DNA from: Collinsella sp.
Lineage (GTDB): Bacteria > Actinomycetota > Coriobacteriia > Coriobacteriales > Coriobacteriaceae
Direction of reading: 5' to 3'
Assembly: GCA_019419505.1 (NCBI GenBank)
Contig: DXZS01000025.1
Span: 62,001 to 126,000, forward strand
Length of the DNA stretch: 64,000 nucleotides
A program made the translations under genes and the position numbers. The notes under the pieces are model-generated. The model worked only from the letters and a program-made list of their open reading frames with translations. It was not told the origin of the DNA and made no database searches. This document shows, piece by piece, positions 34,035 to 41,402 of this stretch. Positions within the stretch are counted from its first letter, which is position 1. Each line of letters starts with the position of its first letter.

Positions 34035-35307
34035 GAATGCCCACGTCGTCGACCCGTCCGTCGAGCTTGACGGTGTCGTTGACGTCCTGATTGACGGCGA
34101 TAAGATCGCCGAGGTCGGCGAGAATCTCGCCGTCGAGGGAGCCGAGATCCGCGACCTTTCCGGCAAGTACCTCGTCCCCGGCCTGGTGGATATGCACGTT
34201 CACCTTCGCGAGCCTGGCTACGAGGTCAAAGAGGACATCGAGAGCGGCACCCGCGCTGCTGCCAAGGGCGGCTTCACCGGCGTGTGCGCCATGCCCAACA
34301 CCGACCCCGTTACCGATAACGGAACCGTCGTTGAGTTCGTCAAGTCCCGCGCTGCCGAGGTCGGCCACTGCCGCGTCTATCCTTCTGGTGCTATGACTCG
34401 CGGCCTTAAGGGCGAGGCTATGTCCGAGATGGGCGATATGGTCGCCCACGGCGCCGTCGCCTTCACCGATGACGGTCGCGGCGTGCAGGGTGCGGGCATG
34501 CTCCGTCGCTGCATGGACTACGGCAAGATGTTCGGCAAGGTCTTTATGAGCCACTGCCAGGACGAGGATCTGGTCGGTCACGGCCAGATCAACGAGGGCA
34601 AGGTCTCGACCCGTCTGGCCCTCGAGGGTTGGCCGGCCGCCGGCGAGGAGCTTCAGATTGCCCGCGACATCGAGATTGCCAAGCTGACCGGTGCCAAGCT
34701 GCACATCCAGCACATCTCCACCGCTCATGGCCTGGAGCTCGTGCGTGCCGGTAAGGCTGCCGGTGTCCAGGTGACCTGCGAGGCCACCCCGCACCACATG
34801 TTCCTGACCGAGAACGACCTGGACGAGACCTACAACACCTCGCTCAAGGTCAATCCGCCGCTGCGCACCGACGAGGATGCCGAGGCCATCCGTCAGGGTG
34901 CCATCGACGGTACCGTCGACGCTATCGTTACCGACCACGCTCCCCACACCCCGTGGGAGAAGGCCCGCGAGTTCGAGCTCGCGCCCTTTGGAATGATTGG
35001 CCTCGAGACTTCGCTGTCGCTCGTGCTCACTGAGCTGGTCAACACGGGCAAGATGAGCGTGAGCCGCATGGTCGAGCTCATGGCCATCAAGCCGCGTGAG
35101 ATTCTGGGCCTCGATCAGGTTCAGGTCAAGGCGGGCTCTGTCGCCGACCTGACCGTGTTCGACCCCTCCGCAACCTGGACGGTTGGCGAGGACGGTTACG
35201 AGTCGCGCGCCGAGAACTCCGGTTTTGCCGGCCGCACGCTCACCGGTCGTGCCACCGATGTATTTGTCGGTGGCAAGCAGACGCTCGCCGACGGCTGCAT
35301 CTGCTAG
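34018..35307 (+). CDS. pyrC: Dihydroorotase
   Basis: Zinc amidohydrolase that cyclises carbamoyl-aspartate. Class I type: metal ligands in VDMHVHLREPGYEVKEDI, a conserved HCQDEDL, HIQHIST and TDHAPHTPWEK. Length 429, normal for this class. The ATG at 34018 is inside the end of pyrB (17-nt overlap) with GGAGGT 7 nt upstream, which decides the start and suggests translational coupling. Confidence 0.96.
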   Translation: MALLLKNAHVVDPSVELDGVVDVLIDGDKIAEVGENLAVEGAEIRDLSGKYLVPGLVDMHVHLREPGYEVKEDIESGTRAAAKGGFTGVCAMPNTDPVTDNGTVVEFVKSRAAEVGHCRVYPSGAMTRGLKGEAMSEMGDMVAHGAVAFTDDGRGVQGAGMLRRCMDYGKMFGKVFMSHCQDEDLVGHGQINEGKVSTRLALEGWPAAGEELQIARDIEIAKLTGAKLHIQHISTAHGLELVRAGKAAGVQVTCEATPHHMFLTENDLDETYNTSLKVNPPLRTDEDAEAIRQGAIDGTVDAIVTDHAPHTPWEKAREFELAPFGMIGLETSLSLVLTELVNTGKMSVSRMVELMAIKPREILGLDQVQVKAGSVADLTVFDPSATWTVGEDGYESRAENSGFAGRTLTGRATDVFVGGKQTLADGCIC

Positions 35308-35327
35308 CATAGCCTTATCGCTTTTGT

Positions 35328-35357
35328 GCGCGGCGCCCTTGCGGTGCCGCGCTTTCT
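35328..35357 (+). terminator. Hairpin between pyrC and pyrK
   Basis: GCGCGGCGCC pairs with GGTGCCGCGC around CTTGC, then TTTCT. The T-run is poor; it may attenuate or mark a processing site inside the operon. Confidence 0.45.
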
Positions 35358-35399
35358 GTTCGTTTAGACCATGCAACCGCATGGGGGATTGGAGCGTCT

Positions 35400-36191
35400 A
35401 TGCCCACACCTTCCACTGCACGCATGCACGACTTCGAGGTCGTCTCGAACCGGGAGATCGCCGACGGCATCTTCTCGCTCGTCATCTCGGCCCCCAAGCT
35501 TGCAAGTGCGCTCAAGCCCGGTCAGTTTGTGAACATCGCCGTCCCCGGCGATGCGTCTTCTCTGCTTCGTGTGCCCTTGAGTTTCTACCGCGCCGACGCC
35601 GAGGCCGGCACCGTCGAGCTGTGGTACGCCGCCGTGGGCGACGATACCCGCCGTTTGTCCCAGATGGGCCCTGGCTCCACCTCTAACCTGTTGGGCCCCG
35701 GTGGCCGTGGCTGGATGGTACCCGAGGGCACCAGGAAGGCACTGCTCGTCGCCGGTGGCATCGGCGTTCCGCCTGTGCTGTGTCTTGCCGGCATGCTTGC
35801 CGAGCAGGGTGTTGATGTGGACGTGTGCCTGGGCTTTGGCACCGCTTCCAAAGTCGTGGGTGTCGATGAGTTCCGTGCGCTGGGCGCCACGGTTAACGTG
35901 TGCACCGACGACGGTTCGCTCGGCACGCACGGTTTTTGCACCGATCCTGCCGCCGAGCTGCTTGGCGAGGGCGGCTACGACTACGTGGCCAGCTGCGGTC
36001 CCGCCGTCATGATGAAGAAGGTCGCCGCCGCAGCCGCCGAGGCCGGTGCGTACTGCGAGGTGTCGCTCGAGCGCATGATGAGCTGTGGCTTTGGCGCCTG
36101 CAACACCTGCAATGTCGAGACGGTCGACGGTATGAAGGGCGCCTGTATGTGCGGCCCTGTGTTCGATGCTTCCAAGGTGGTGGTCTTCTAG
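35400..36191 (+). CDS. pyrK: Dihydroorotate dehydrogenase B electron transfer subunit
   Basis: FAD and [2Fe-2S] subunit that passes electrons from PyrD to NAD+. The FAD-binding barrel has LKPGQFVNIAVP and LLRVPLSFYRA; the NAD domain has ALLVAGGIGVPPVLCLAGML; the cluster Cys residues are in SCGFGACNTCNVE and GACMCGPVF. Length 263. ATG start with a GGAG about 9 nt upstream. It is encoded just before pyrD, whose start overlaps its stop, as expected for the class 1B enzyme. Confidence 0.95.
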   Translation: MPTPSTARMHDFEVVSNREIADGIFSLVISAPKLASALKPGQFVNIAVPGDASSLLRVPLSFYRADAEAGTVELWYAAVGDDTRRLSQMGPGSTSNLLGPGGRGWMVPEGTRKALLVAGGIGVPPVLCLAGMLAEQGVDVDVCLGFGTASKVVGVDEFRALGATVNVCTDDGSLGTHGFCTDPAAELLGEGGYDYVASCGPAVMMKKVAAAAAEAGAYCEVSLERMMSCGFGACNTCNVETVDGMKGACMCGPVFDASKVVVF

Positions 36192-37114
36192 TGGGTACCG
36201 TGAACATGGCCGTCGATTTCGGCGGCGTCAAGATGCAGAACCCCATCAACACCGCAGCCGGTACCTTTGGCTACGGTTGGCAGTTCCAGAACTTCTTTGA
36301 TGTTTCCCAGCTGGGCGCCATCACCACCAAGGGTTGCGCTGCCGAGCCCTGGCCCGGCAATCCCGCGCCTCGCATGGCCGAGATCCCGGGCGGCATGATC
36401 AACTCCGTGGGCCTTCAGAACCCCGGCGTGGCCGCCTTTGCCCGTGAGTCCGGTCCTTGGCTCGAACAGCTGTCCAAGGACGGCTGCCAGGTCATCTGTC
36501 AGGTTGCCGGCCACTCCGTTGACGAGTTTGTCCGCGCACTCGAGATGTATGTCGAGCTGTGCCCCTGGGCTGCCGGCTACGAGATCAACGTGAGCTGCCC
36601 TAATATTGCCGCCGGCGGTGCCGCCATGGGATCAACGCCCGAGGGCGCCTCTTCCGTTATGGCTGCCTGCCGCAAGGTGACCGATAAGCCGCTGTTCGTA
36701 AAGATGGCTCCGGTCAACGTTGCCGAGATTGCCAAGGCTCTCGAGGCCGCCGGCGCCGACGGCCTTTCGGTCATCAACTCCATCCAGGGCATGGCCATCG
36801 ACGTTCATACCCGCAAGTCCCGCGTGGCCAAGCCCAAGGGCGGCCTTTCGGGCCCGCTGTGCCACCACATCGCCGTGCGCATGGTCTGGGAGGTTGCCCA
36901 GGCCGTCGATATCCCCATCAACGGTGTCGGCGGTGTCATGACCGGCGAGGATGCGGCTGAGTTTATCCTGGCCGGCGCCACCTGCGTGTCGGTCGGCATG
37001 GCCAACTTCGTCGATCCGTGTGCTTCGCTTAAGATCGCGCATGAGCTCGAGGCCTGGGCCGAGTCCCAGGGCGTGAAGGACATCAACGAGCTGGTAGGTG
37101 CTTTCGAATGCTAG
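36191..37114 (+). CDS. pyrD: Dihydroorotate dehydrogenase class 1B catalytic subunit
   Basis: FMN enzyme oxidising dihydroorotate to orotate, with PyrK using NAD+. Recognised by VDFGGVKMQNPINTAAGTFG, SVGLQNPGV, YEINVSCPNI (catalytic Cys) and NGVGGVMTGEDAAEFILAGA. Length 307. The GTG at 36191 overlaps the pyrK stop (TAGTG); GTG 36200 and ATG 36206 are possible later starts that would shorten the protein by only 3 or 5 residues. Confidence 0.95.
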   Translation: MGTVNMAVDFGGVKMQNPINTAAGTFGYGWQFQNFFDVSQLGAITTKGCAAEPWPGNPAPRMAEIPGGMINSVGLQNPGVAAFARESGPWLEQLSKDGCQVICQVAGHSVDEFVRALEMYVELCPWAAGYEINVSCPNIAAGGAAMGSTPEGASSVMAACRKVTDKPLFVKMAPVNVAEIAKALEAAGADGLSVINSIQGMAIDVHTRKSRVAKPKGGLSGPLCHHIAVRMVWEVAQAVDIPINGVGGVMTGEDAAEFILAGATCVSVGMANFVDPCASLKIAHELEAWAESQGVKDINELVGAFEC

Positions 37115-37824
37115 AGAATGATGCCCGCGACCGTGTTATCGTCGCCCTCGACTGCGACCGTGAGCGCGCGCTCGAGCTCGCCCACGAGCTTTCGGGTCAT
37201 GCTGCCTGGCTCAAGGTCGGCATGACGCTCTATTACGCTGAGGGTCCCCAGATCGTCAAGACGTTCAAGGACCTGGGCTTTAAGGTCTTCCTCGACCTTA
37301 AGTTCCATGACATTCCGCATCAGGTGCGCGGCGCTGCCCGCTCGGCCTCGCTTGCCGGTGCCGACCTGCTTTCGGTCCACGGCCTGGGCTCGGGTGCTAT
37401 GCTCGCTGCCTGCCGCGAGGGTGCCGAGGAGGCGCGTGAGGACCGCGCCAAGCTCGTCGCCATCACCGTGCTCACGAGCATGAATCAGGATGCCTTGAGC
37501 GAGATCGGCGTCGAGTCGCCCGTGGCCGAGGAGGCCGCCCGCTTGGCAAAGCTTGCTCAGGCCAACGGCATCGATGGCATCGTGTGCTCACCGATGGAGG
37601 CTCACGACATGCGTGAGCTGCTGGGTCCTGATGCCCTGATCGTGACTCCGGGTGTGCGTCCGGTGGGTGCTGCCCTTGGTGACCAGTCCCGCGTGGCGAC
37701 GCCTTCCCAGGCTATCGAGCGTGGCGCAAGCCACATCGTGGTGGGCCGTCCCATCACCGGTGCCGACGATCCGGTTGCCGCCTTTGACGCCATCGTCGCC
37801 GAGCTGGTCGAAAACGTCGCGTAA
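37108..37824 (+). CDS. pyrF: Orotidine 5'-phosphate decarboxylase
   Basis: Final step to UMP. The TIM-barrel signature is VFLDLKFHDIPHQVRGAARS with the catalytic Asp-x-Lys-x-x-Asp, preceded by VIVALDCDRERAL and followed by ITVLTSMNQDAL and TPGVRPVG; the C-terminal GASHIVVGRPIT binds phosphate. Length 238. The ATG overlaps pyrD by 7 nt. pyrE, which supplies its substrate, and carAB are not in this window. Confidence 0.96.
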   Translation: MLENDARDRVIVALDCDRERALELAHELSGHAAWLKVGMTLYYAEGPQIVKTFKDLGFKVFLDLKFHDIPHQVRGAARSASLAGADLLSVHGLGSGAMLAACREGAEEAREDRAKLVAITVLTSMNQDALSEIGVESPVAEEAARLAKLAQANGIDGIVCSPMEAHDMRELLGPDALIVTPGVRPVGAALGDQSRVATPSQAIERGASHIVVGRPITGADDPVAAFDAIVAELVENVA

Positions 37825-37869
37825 AAGATTCCCCTAAGTCACCACTTTTGGGTCTCATTAGCACAAAAT

Positions 37870-37928
37870 AGCCCCTGTGCCTGCGTAAATTTTCCCATCC
37901 TTTGTGTGGAATCGCAGGTCAGGGGCTT
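37870..37928 (+). terminator. Long hairpin after pyrF
   Basis: AGCCCCTG (37870-37877) pairs with CAGGGGCT (37920-37927) and CCTGCG (37880-37885) with CGCAGG (37913-37918), around a 27-nt loop. There is no T-run, so it may be a processing or stability element rather than a terminator. Confidence 0.4.
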
Positions 37929-37990
37929 AACTTTGGGCGCAGTATATTGCACTTTTTGCGGGTATCGTCTAACCTATGGAGCCGCGATTA

Positions 37991-38022
37991 GGCATTTTGT
38001 ACGTTCTACGTGCTAAAATGCC
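37991..38022 (+). promoter_or_regulatory. mihF promoter overlapped by a 32-bp palindrome
   Basis: Extended -10 TGCTAAAAT (38011-38019) lies within an inverted repeat, GGCATTTT (37991-37998) and AAAATGCC (38015-38022) with inner ACGT/ACGT. The palindrome covers the -10 box, where a repressor would block transcription. The -35 side is weak. Confidence 0.45.
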
Positions 38023-38063
38023 AATTATTGAATCAGATATAACCCAACTATTTGGAGGTACGA

Positions 38064-38372
38064 ATGGCACTCCCTCAGCTTACCGACGAGCAGCGCAAGC
38101 AGGCTCTTGAGAAGGCTGCTGCCGCACGTCACGCCCGCGCTGAGCTTCGCGAGCAGATCAAGAAGGGCGAGAAGTCCCTCGAGTCCGTGCTCAACTCCGA
38201 TGACCCCATCGCTTCCCGCATGAAGGTTTCCACCCTCATCGAGTCTCTCCCCGGTTATGGCAAGGCCAAGGCCGCCAAGATCATGGAGGAGCTCGGTATC
38301 TCCGCTACTCGTCGCGTCCAGGGCCTCGGTGTCCGTCAGCGCGAGCAGCTCCTCGAGCAGCTGACCAAATAA
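38064..38372 (+). CDS. mihF: Actinobacterial-type integration host factor (mIHF)
   Basis: Nucleoid-associated DNA-binding protein, unrelated to the alpha/beta IHF of Gram-negatives. The C-terminal helix-two-turns-helix part reads VSTLIESLPGYGKAKAAKIM and EELGISATRRVQGLGVRQRE, which is diagnostic. Length 102. The ATG at 38064 has GGAGG about 6 nt upstream; an in-frame TTG at 38052 precedes it. Placement before gmk and rpoZ is conserved in Actinobacteria. The palindrome on its promoter suggests autoregulation or a dedicated regulator. Confidence 0.95.
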   Translation: MALPQLTDEQRKQALEKAAAARHARAELREQIKKGEKSLESVLNSDDPIASRMKVSTLIESLPGYGKAKAAKIMEELGISATRRVQGLGVRQREQLLEQLTK

Positions 38373-38942
38373 GTGAGCGCTCAGGATTCCAAGCTCTTTG
38401 TGATTTCTGGACCGTCAGGCGCAGGCAAGGGTACGCTCGTCACTCGTGTGCGCGAGCGCCGCTCGAACCTGGGTCTGACGGTTTCGGCTACCACGCGAGC
38501 ACCACGCAAAGGTGAGGTCGACGGCGTCAACTACTTTTTTCTGACGCGCGAGGAGTTCGACCGCCGCGTGGCAAACGGTGAGTTTGTTGAGTGGGCCGAG
38601 GTCCACGGTAACTGCTACGGCACGTTGGTGAGCGAGGTCACATCCAAGCTCGCCTCGGGCTCGTCTCTGATTTTGGAGATCGACGTCCAGGGCGCCCTGC
38701 AGGTGAAGGAGCGTTTCCCCGAGGCCGTGCTGATCTTTATCAAGCCGCCTTCGCTTGAGGTGCTCCGCGAGCGTCTAGTCGGTCGCGGTACCGAGACGCC
38801 CGAGACGATTGAGCTGCGTATGGCAAACGCCGCCGATGAGCTTGCCCTTGCCGACCGCTACGACGACGTCGTGGTGAATGACGATCTCGACCGCGCGACC
38901 GATGAGCTCGTTCGCGTTCTCGATATGCATGAAAGGATCTGA
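38373..38942 (+). CDS. gmk: Guanylate kinase
   Basis: Phosphorylates GMP to GDP. P-loop LFVISGPSGAGKGTL at residues 7-21, the GMP-binding VSATTRAPRKGEVDGVNYFF, and ILEIDVQGALQVKERFP follow; YDDVVVNDDLDRA is near the end. Length 189. The GTG start directly follows the mihF stop with no gap, so the two are coupled. rpoZ begins 5 nt after its stop. Confidence 0.96.
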   Translation: MSAQDSKLFVISGPSGAGKGTLVTRVRERRSNLGLTVSATTRAPRKGEVDGVNYFFLTREEFDRRVANGEFVEWAEVHGNCYGTLVSEVTSKLASGSSLILEIDVQGALQVKERFPEAVLIFIKPPSLEVLRERLVGRGTETPETIELRMANAADELALADRYDDVVVNDDLDRATDELVRVLDMHERI

Positions 38943-38947
38943 GGTCC

Positions 38948-39229
38948 GTGTCCGTTGTAAAGCCTTGCATTGACGATCTTCTGGAGAAGACCGATCACAA
39001 CCGCTTCCTGCTCGCTTCGCTTGCCTCCAAGCGCGCCTGCGACATCAATAGCATGCTGCGTGGCCAGCACAACCGCGTGCTTGCCGTCCAGGATGTCGAT
39101 GACATCACCATCGGGCTTTCCGGTGCCGATACCATCTCGATGGCTATGGACGAGATTGTCGACGGCGACATCTCTTACGACGAGGCCCGTTACGAGAAGG
39201 CGCTCGGCCACAAGGTTGCTGAAGCCTAA
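38948..39229 (+). CDS. rpoZ: DNA-directed RNA polymerase omega subunit
   Basis: Small subunit that assists folding of the beta-prime subunit. The conserved part is PCIDDLLEKTDHNRFLLASL followed by ASKRACDINSML, then the acidic end DISYDEARYEKALGHKV. Length 93. GTG start with GAGGT upstream. Its position after gmk is the common one; thiI starts directly after its stop. Confidence 0.92.
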   Translation: MSVVKPCIDDLLEKTDHNRFLLASLASKRACDINSMLRGQHNRVLAVQDVDDITIGLSGADTISMAMDEIVDGDISYDEARYEKALGHKVAEA

Positions 39230-40474
39230 ATGGCGGCTCGCGTCTGCCTAGTCCACTATCACGAGGTTGGGCTGAAGGGCAAGAACCGCGCACATTTTGA
39301 GCATATCCTCATGGATAACATCAAGGCGGCCTTGGCCGCCTTTTCCGTGAACGCCGTGTCTCGAATTTCCGGTTATATCCTCGTGACCTTTAACGAGCAT
39401 CAGGCCGACGAGGCGGCGCGTGTCATCCGCACCGTCCCCGGCGTTGCCCGTGTGTCTTTGGCGTATCACACCAACCGCGACCCGCAGGAGTACTGCGCCG
39501 CTGCTGTGAAGGCGCTGCGCGAGTTTGGTTCCTTCGATTCGTTTAAGGTGCACGCCAAGCGCTCCAATACTGACTATGAGCTCACCTCGATCGATATCAA
39601 TCGACAGGTTGGCGAGGTGCTGTGTGAGGCGTTTCCCGATAAAAAGGTCCAGATGCACGACCCCGACGCGATGGTGCACGTTCTGGTGGTTCAGGGTAGT
39701 GTCTACGTGTATGCGCGCTCCGAGCGCGGCGTTGGCGGCCTTCCGGTGGGTTCTGCCGGCAAGGTCGTGACGCTGCTGTCGTCGGGTATCGATTCTCCGG
39801 TGGCGACTTGGATGCTCGCGCGTCGCGGCGCGGTCTGCGTGCCGGTGCATTTCTCCGGTCGTCCGCAGACGCCCGATACGAGCGAGTATTTGGTGCAGGA
39901 TATCATCCGTGCGCTTGAGCCGGGTGTCCAGATCGGCCGCCTGTACGTGGTGCCGTTTGGCGACTGCCAGCGTGAGATTTCGGTCACCTGTCCCAGTAAC
40001 CTGCGCGTGATCATGTATCGCCGCATTATGTATTCGGTTGCCGAGCGCATTGCACACATCGAGGGTGCCAGGGCCATCGTTACGGGCGAATCGCTTGGGC
40101 AGGTTGCCTCCCAAACGCTTGAGAACATCATGGCCGTCAACGAAGCCGTGAAGATTCCCGTGTTCCGTCCTCTCATCGGTTCGGACAAACAGGAGATCAT
40201 CGCACGCGCCGAGGAGATCGGTACGTTCGATATCTCGACTGAGGCCGCTCCCGACTGCTGCACGCTGTTTATGCCGCGCCGTCCCGAGACGCACGCTAAA
40301 CTCGATGCCGTGCATGAGGCCTGGAAACTGTTTGATCATGAGGAGATGATTGAGCGTCTGCTCAAGCAGACCGAGTACATCGACTTCGAGAGCAACACGT
40401 ACAAGGCCCCTAAGACCTTAAAACGCAAACATTCTGAGCTTGCTCCGCGTGAGATTTACCAAGATCACGAGTAA
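39230..40474 (+). CDS. thiI: tRNA 4-thiouridine synthetase ThiI
   Basis: Adenylates and thiolates U8 of tRNAs and, in many bacteria, passes sulfur to thiamine synthesis. Order: N-terminal ferredoxin-like part with HYHEVGLKGKNRAHFEHIL, a THUMP RNA-binding domain (about 60-165), then the PP-loop VVTLLSSGIDSPVATWML and a Rossmann-like ATPase domain. Length 414: no rhodanese domain follows, so sulfur must come directly from a cysteine desulfurase, none of which is adjacent. Confidence 0.95.
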   Translation: MAARVCLVHYHEVGLKGKNRAHFEHILMDNIKAALAAFSVNAVSRISGYILVTFNEHQADEAARVIRTVPGVARVSLAYHTNRDPQEYCAAAVKALREFGSFDSFKVHAKRSNTDYELTSIDINRQVGEVLCEAFPDKKVQMHDPDAMVHVLVVQGSVYVYARSERGVGGLPVGSAGKVVTLLSSGIDSPVATWMLARRGAVCVPVHFSGRPQTPDTSEYLVQDIIRALEPGVQIGRLYVVPFGDCQREISVTCPSNLRVIMYRRIMYSVAERIAHIEGARAIVTGESLGQVASQTLENIMAVNEAVKIPVFRPLIGSDKQEIIARAEEIGTFDISTEAAPDCCTLFMPRRPETHAKLDAVHEAWKLFDHEEMIERLLKQTEYIDFESNTYKAPKTLKRKHSELAPREIYQDHE

Positions 40475-40484
40475 ATTTGTGCAT

Positions 40485-40518
40485 AGACCGACGATGCGCC
40501 TGCATCGTCGGTCTTTTG
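40485..40518 (+). terminator. Terminator after thiI
   Basis: AGACCGACGATGC, loop GCCT, GCATCGTCGGTCT, then TTTT: a perfect 13-bp stem. Confidence 0.95.
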
Positions 40519-40688
40519 CTATCTGGGCATTTTGCGGCTAAGTGTTCATTTGCTGACGTGTGCCTGAATAAACGGGCACATTTGCGCAAGGTTTTGGTTA
40601 ACTTTTGGTTTGACCGCGAAAACCGGCGTGGGCGTGCGGAGGCTGCGGCGTTCGTTTCCTGACACGATGGTGTTGGGAGGTGTTTGCT

Positions 40689-41402
40689 ATGGCGCAGCGC
40701 GAGCAACACGAACGGGTTAAACGGATGGACCGCTGGGCAGAAAAGCTGCTCGGCCACAAGGCGATGGTCCTGGCGATTCTGGTTGTCATTGCCGCCGCGA
40801 GCGGCTTGGCGATGGCGAACCTTGGCGGCGGTGCCAGCGGCGTGTCTTTTGAGCGGACTGATGGTTCGGGCTCGTTGGTGGAGCCGGGATCCGGCGATGC
40901 TTCGAGCGGAAAGACATCCGAAGACTCTTCGCCTAAGGCGTCTGCTGCGGAAGAGGTTTATGTCGATGTTGATGGCGCCGTTGTGTCGCCCGGCGTATAT
41001 CGTCTCAAGGACGGCGCGCGGGTGGCTCAGGCGATTGATGCCGCCGGCGGGCTGGCGCCCGAGGCAGACGTTACGGGGCTCAATCGGGCATCTAAGGTCA
41101 CTGATGGACAAAAAATCCATGTTCCAACGGTAGGGGAGCAGCAGGCGTCCATTGCGGAAGCCGGTGTTGATGGTGGGGTTTCCGCATCATCGGGCGCGGG
41201 TGGCGCAACAGGCCTAGTAAACATCAATACGGCAAGCGCGGCAGAGCTGCAGACGCTCTCGGGCATCGGTCCCTCCATGGCACAGTCGATTATCGATGAG
41301 CGTACAAAGAACGGTGCTTTTGCCTCGGTTGACGATCTGATGCGTGTGTCGGGAATCGGCGAGAAGAAGCTTGCCAAAATCAAAGATTGCATCTGCGTAT
41401 GA
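40689..41402 (+). CDS. comEA: Competence protein ComEA (DNA receptor)
   Basis: Membrane-anchored DNA-binding protein for uptake of external DNA. Membrane anchor at about residues 26-46 (MVLAILVVIAAASGLAM), a Ser/Gly-rich linker, an SLBB domain (VYVDVDGAVVSPGVYRLKDG), then helix-hairpin-helix DNA-binding motifs at the end (INTASAAELQTLSGIG; VDDLMRVSGIGEKKLAKI). Length 237. ATG 40689 is preceded by GGGAGG at 8 nt; GTG 40680 overlaps that site. The stop overlaps the comEC ATG by four bases (ATGA). Confidence 0.95.
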   Translation: MAQREQHERVKRMDRWAEKLLGHKAMVLAILVVIAAASGLAMANLGGGASGVSFERTDGSGSLVEPGSGDASSGKTSEDSSPKASAAEEVYVDVDGAVVSPGVYRLKDGARVAQAIDAAGGLAPEADVTGLNRASKVTDGQKIHVPTVGEQQASIAEAGVDGGVSASSGAGGATGLVNINTASAAELQTLSGIGPSMAQSIIDERTKNGAFASVDDLMRVSGIGEKKLAKIKDCICV

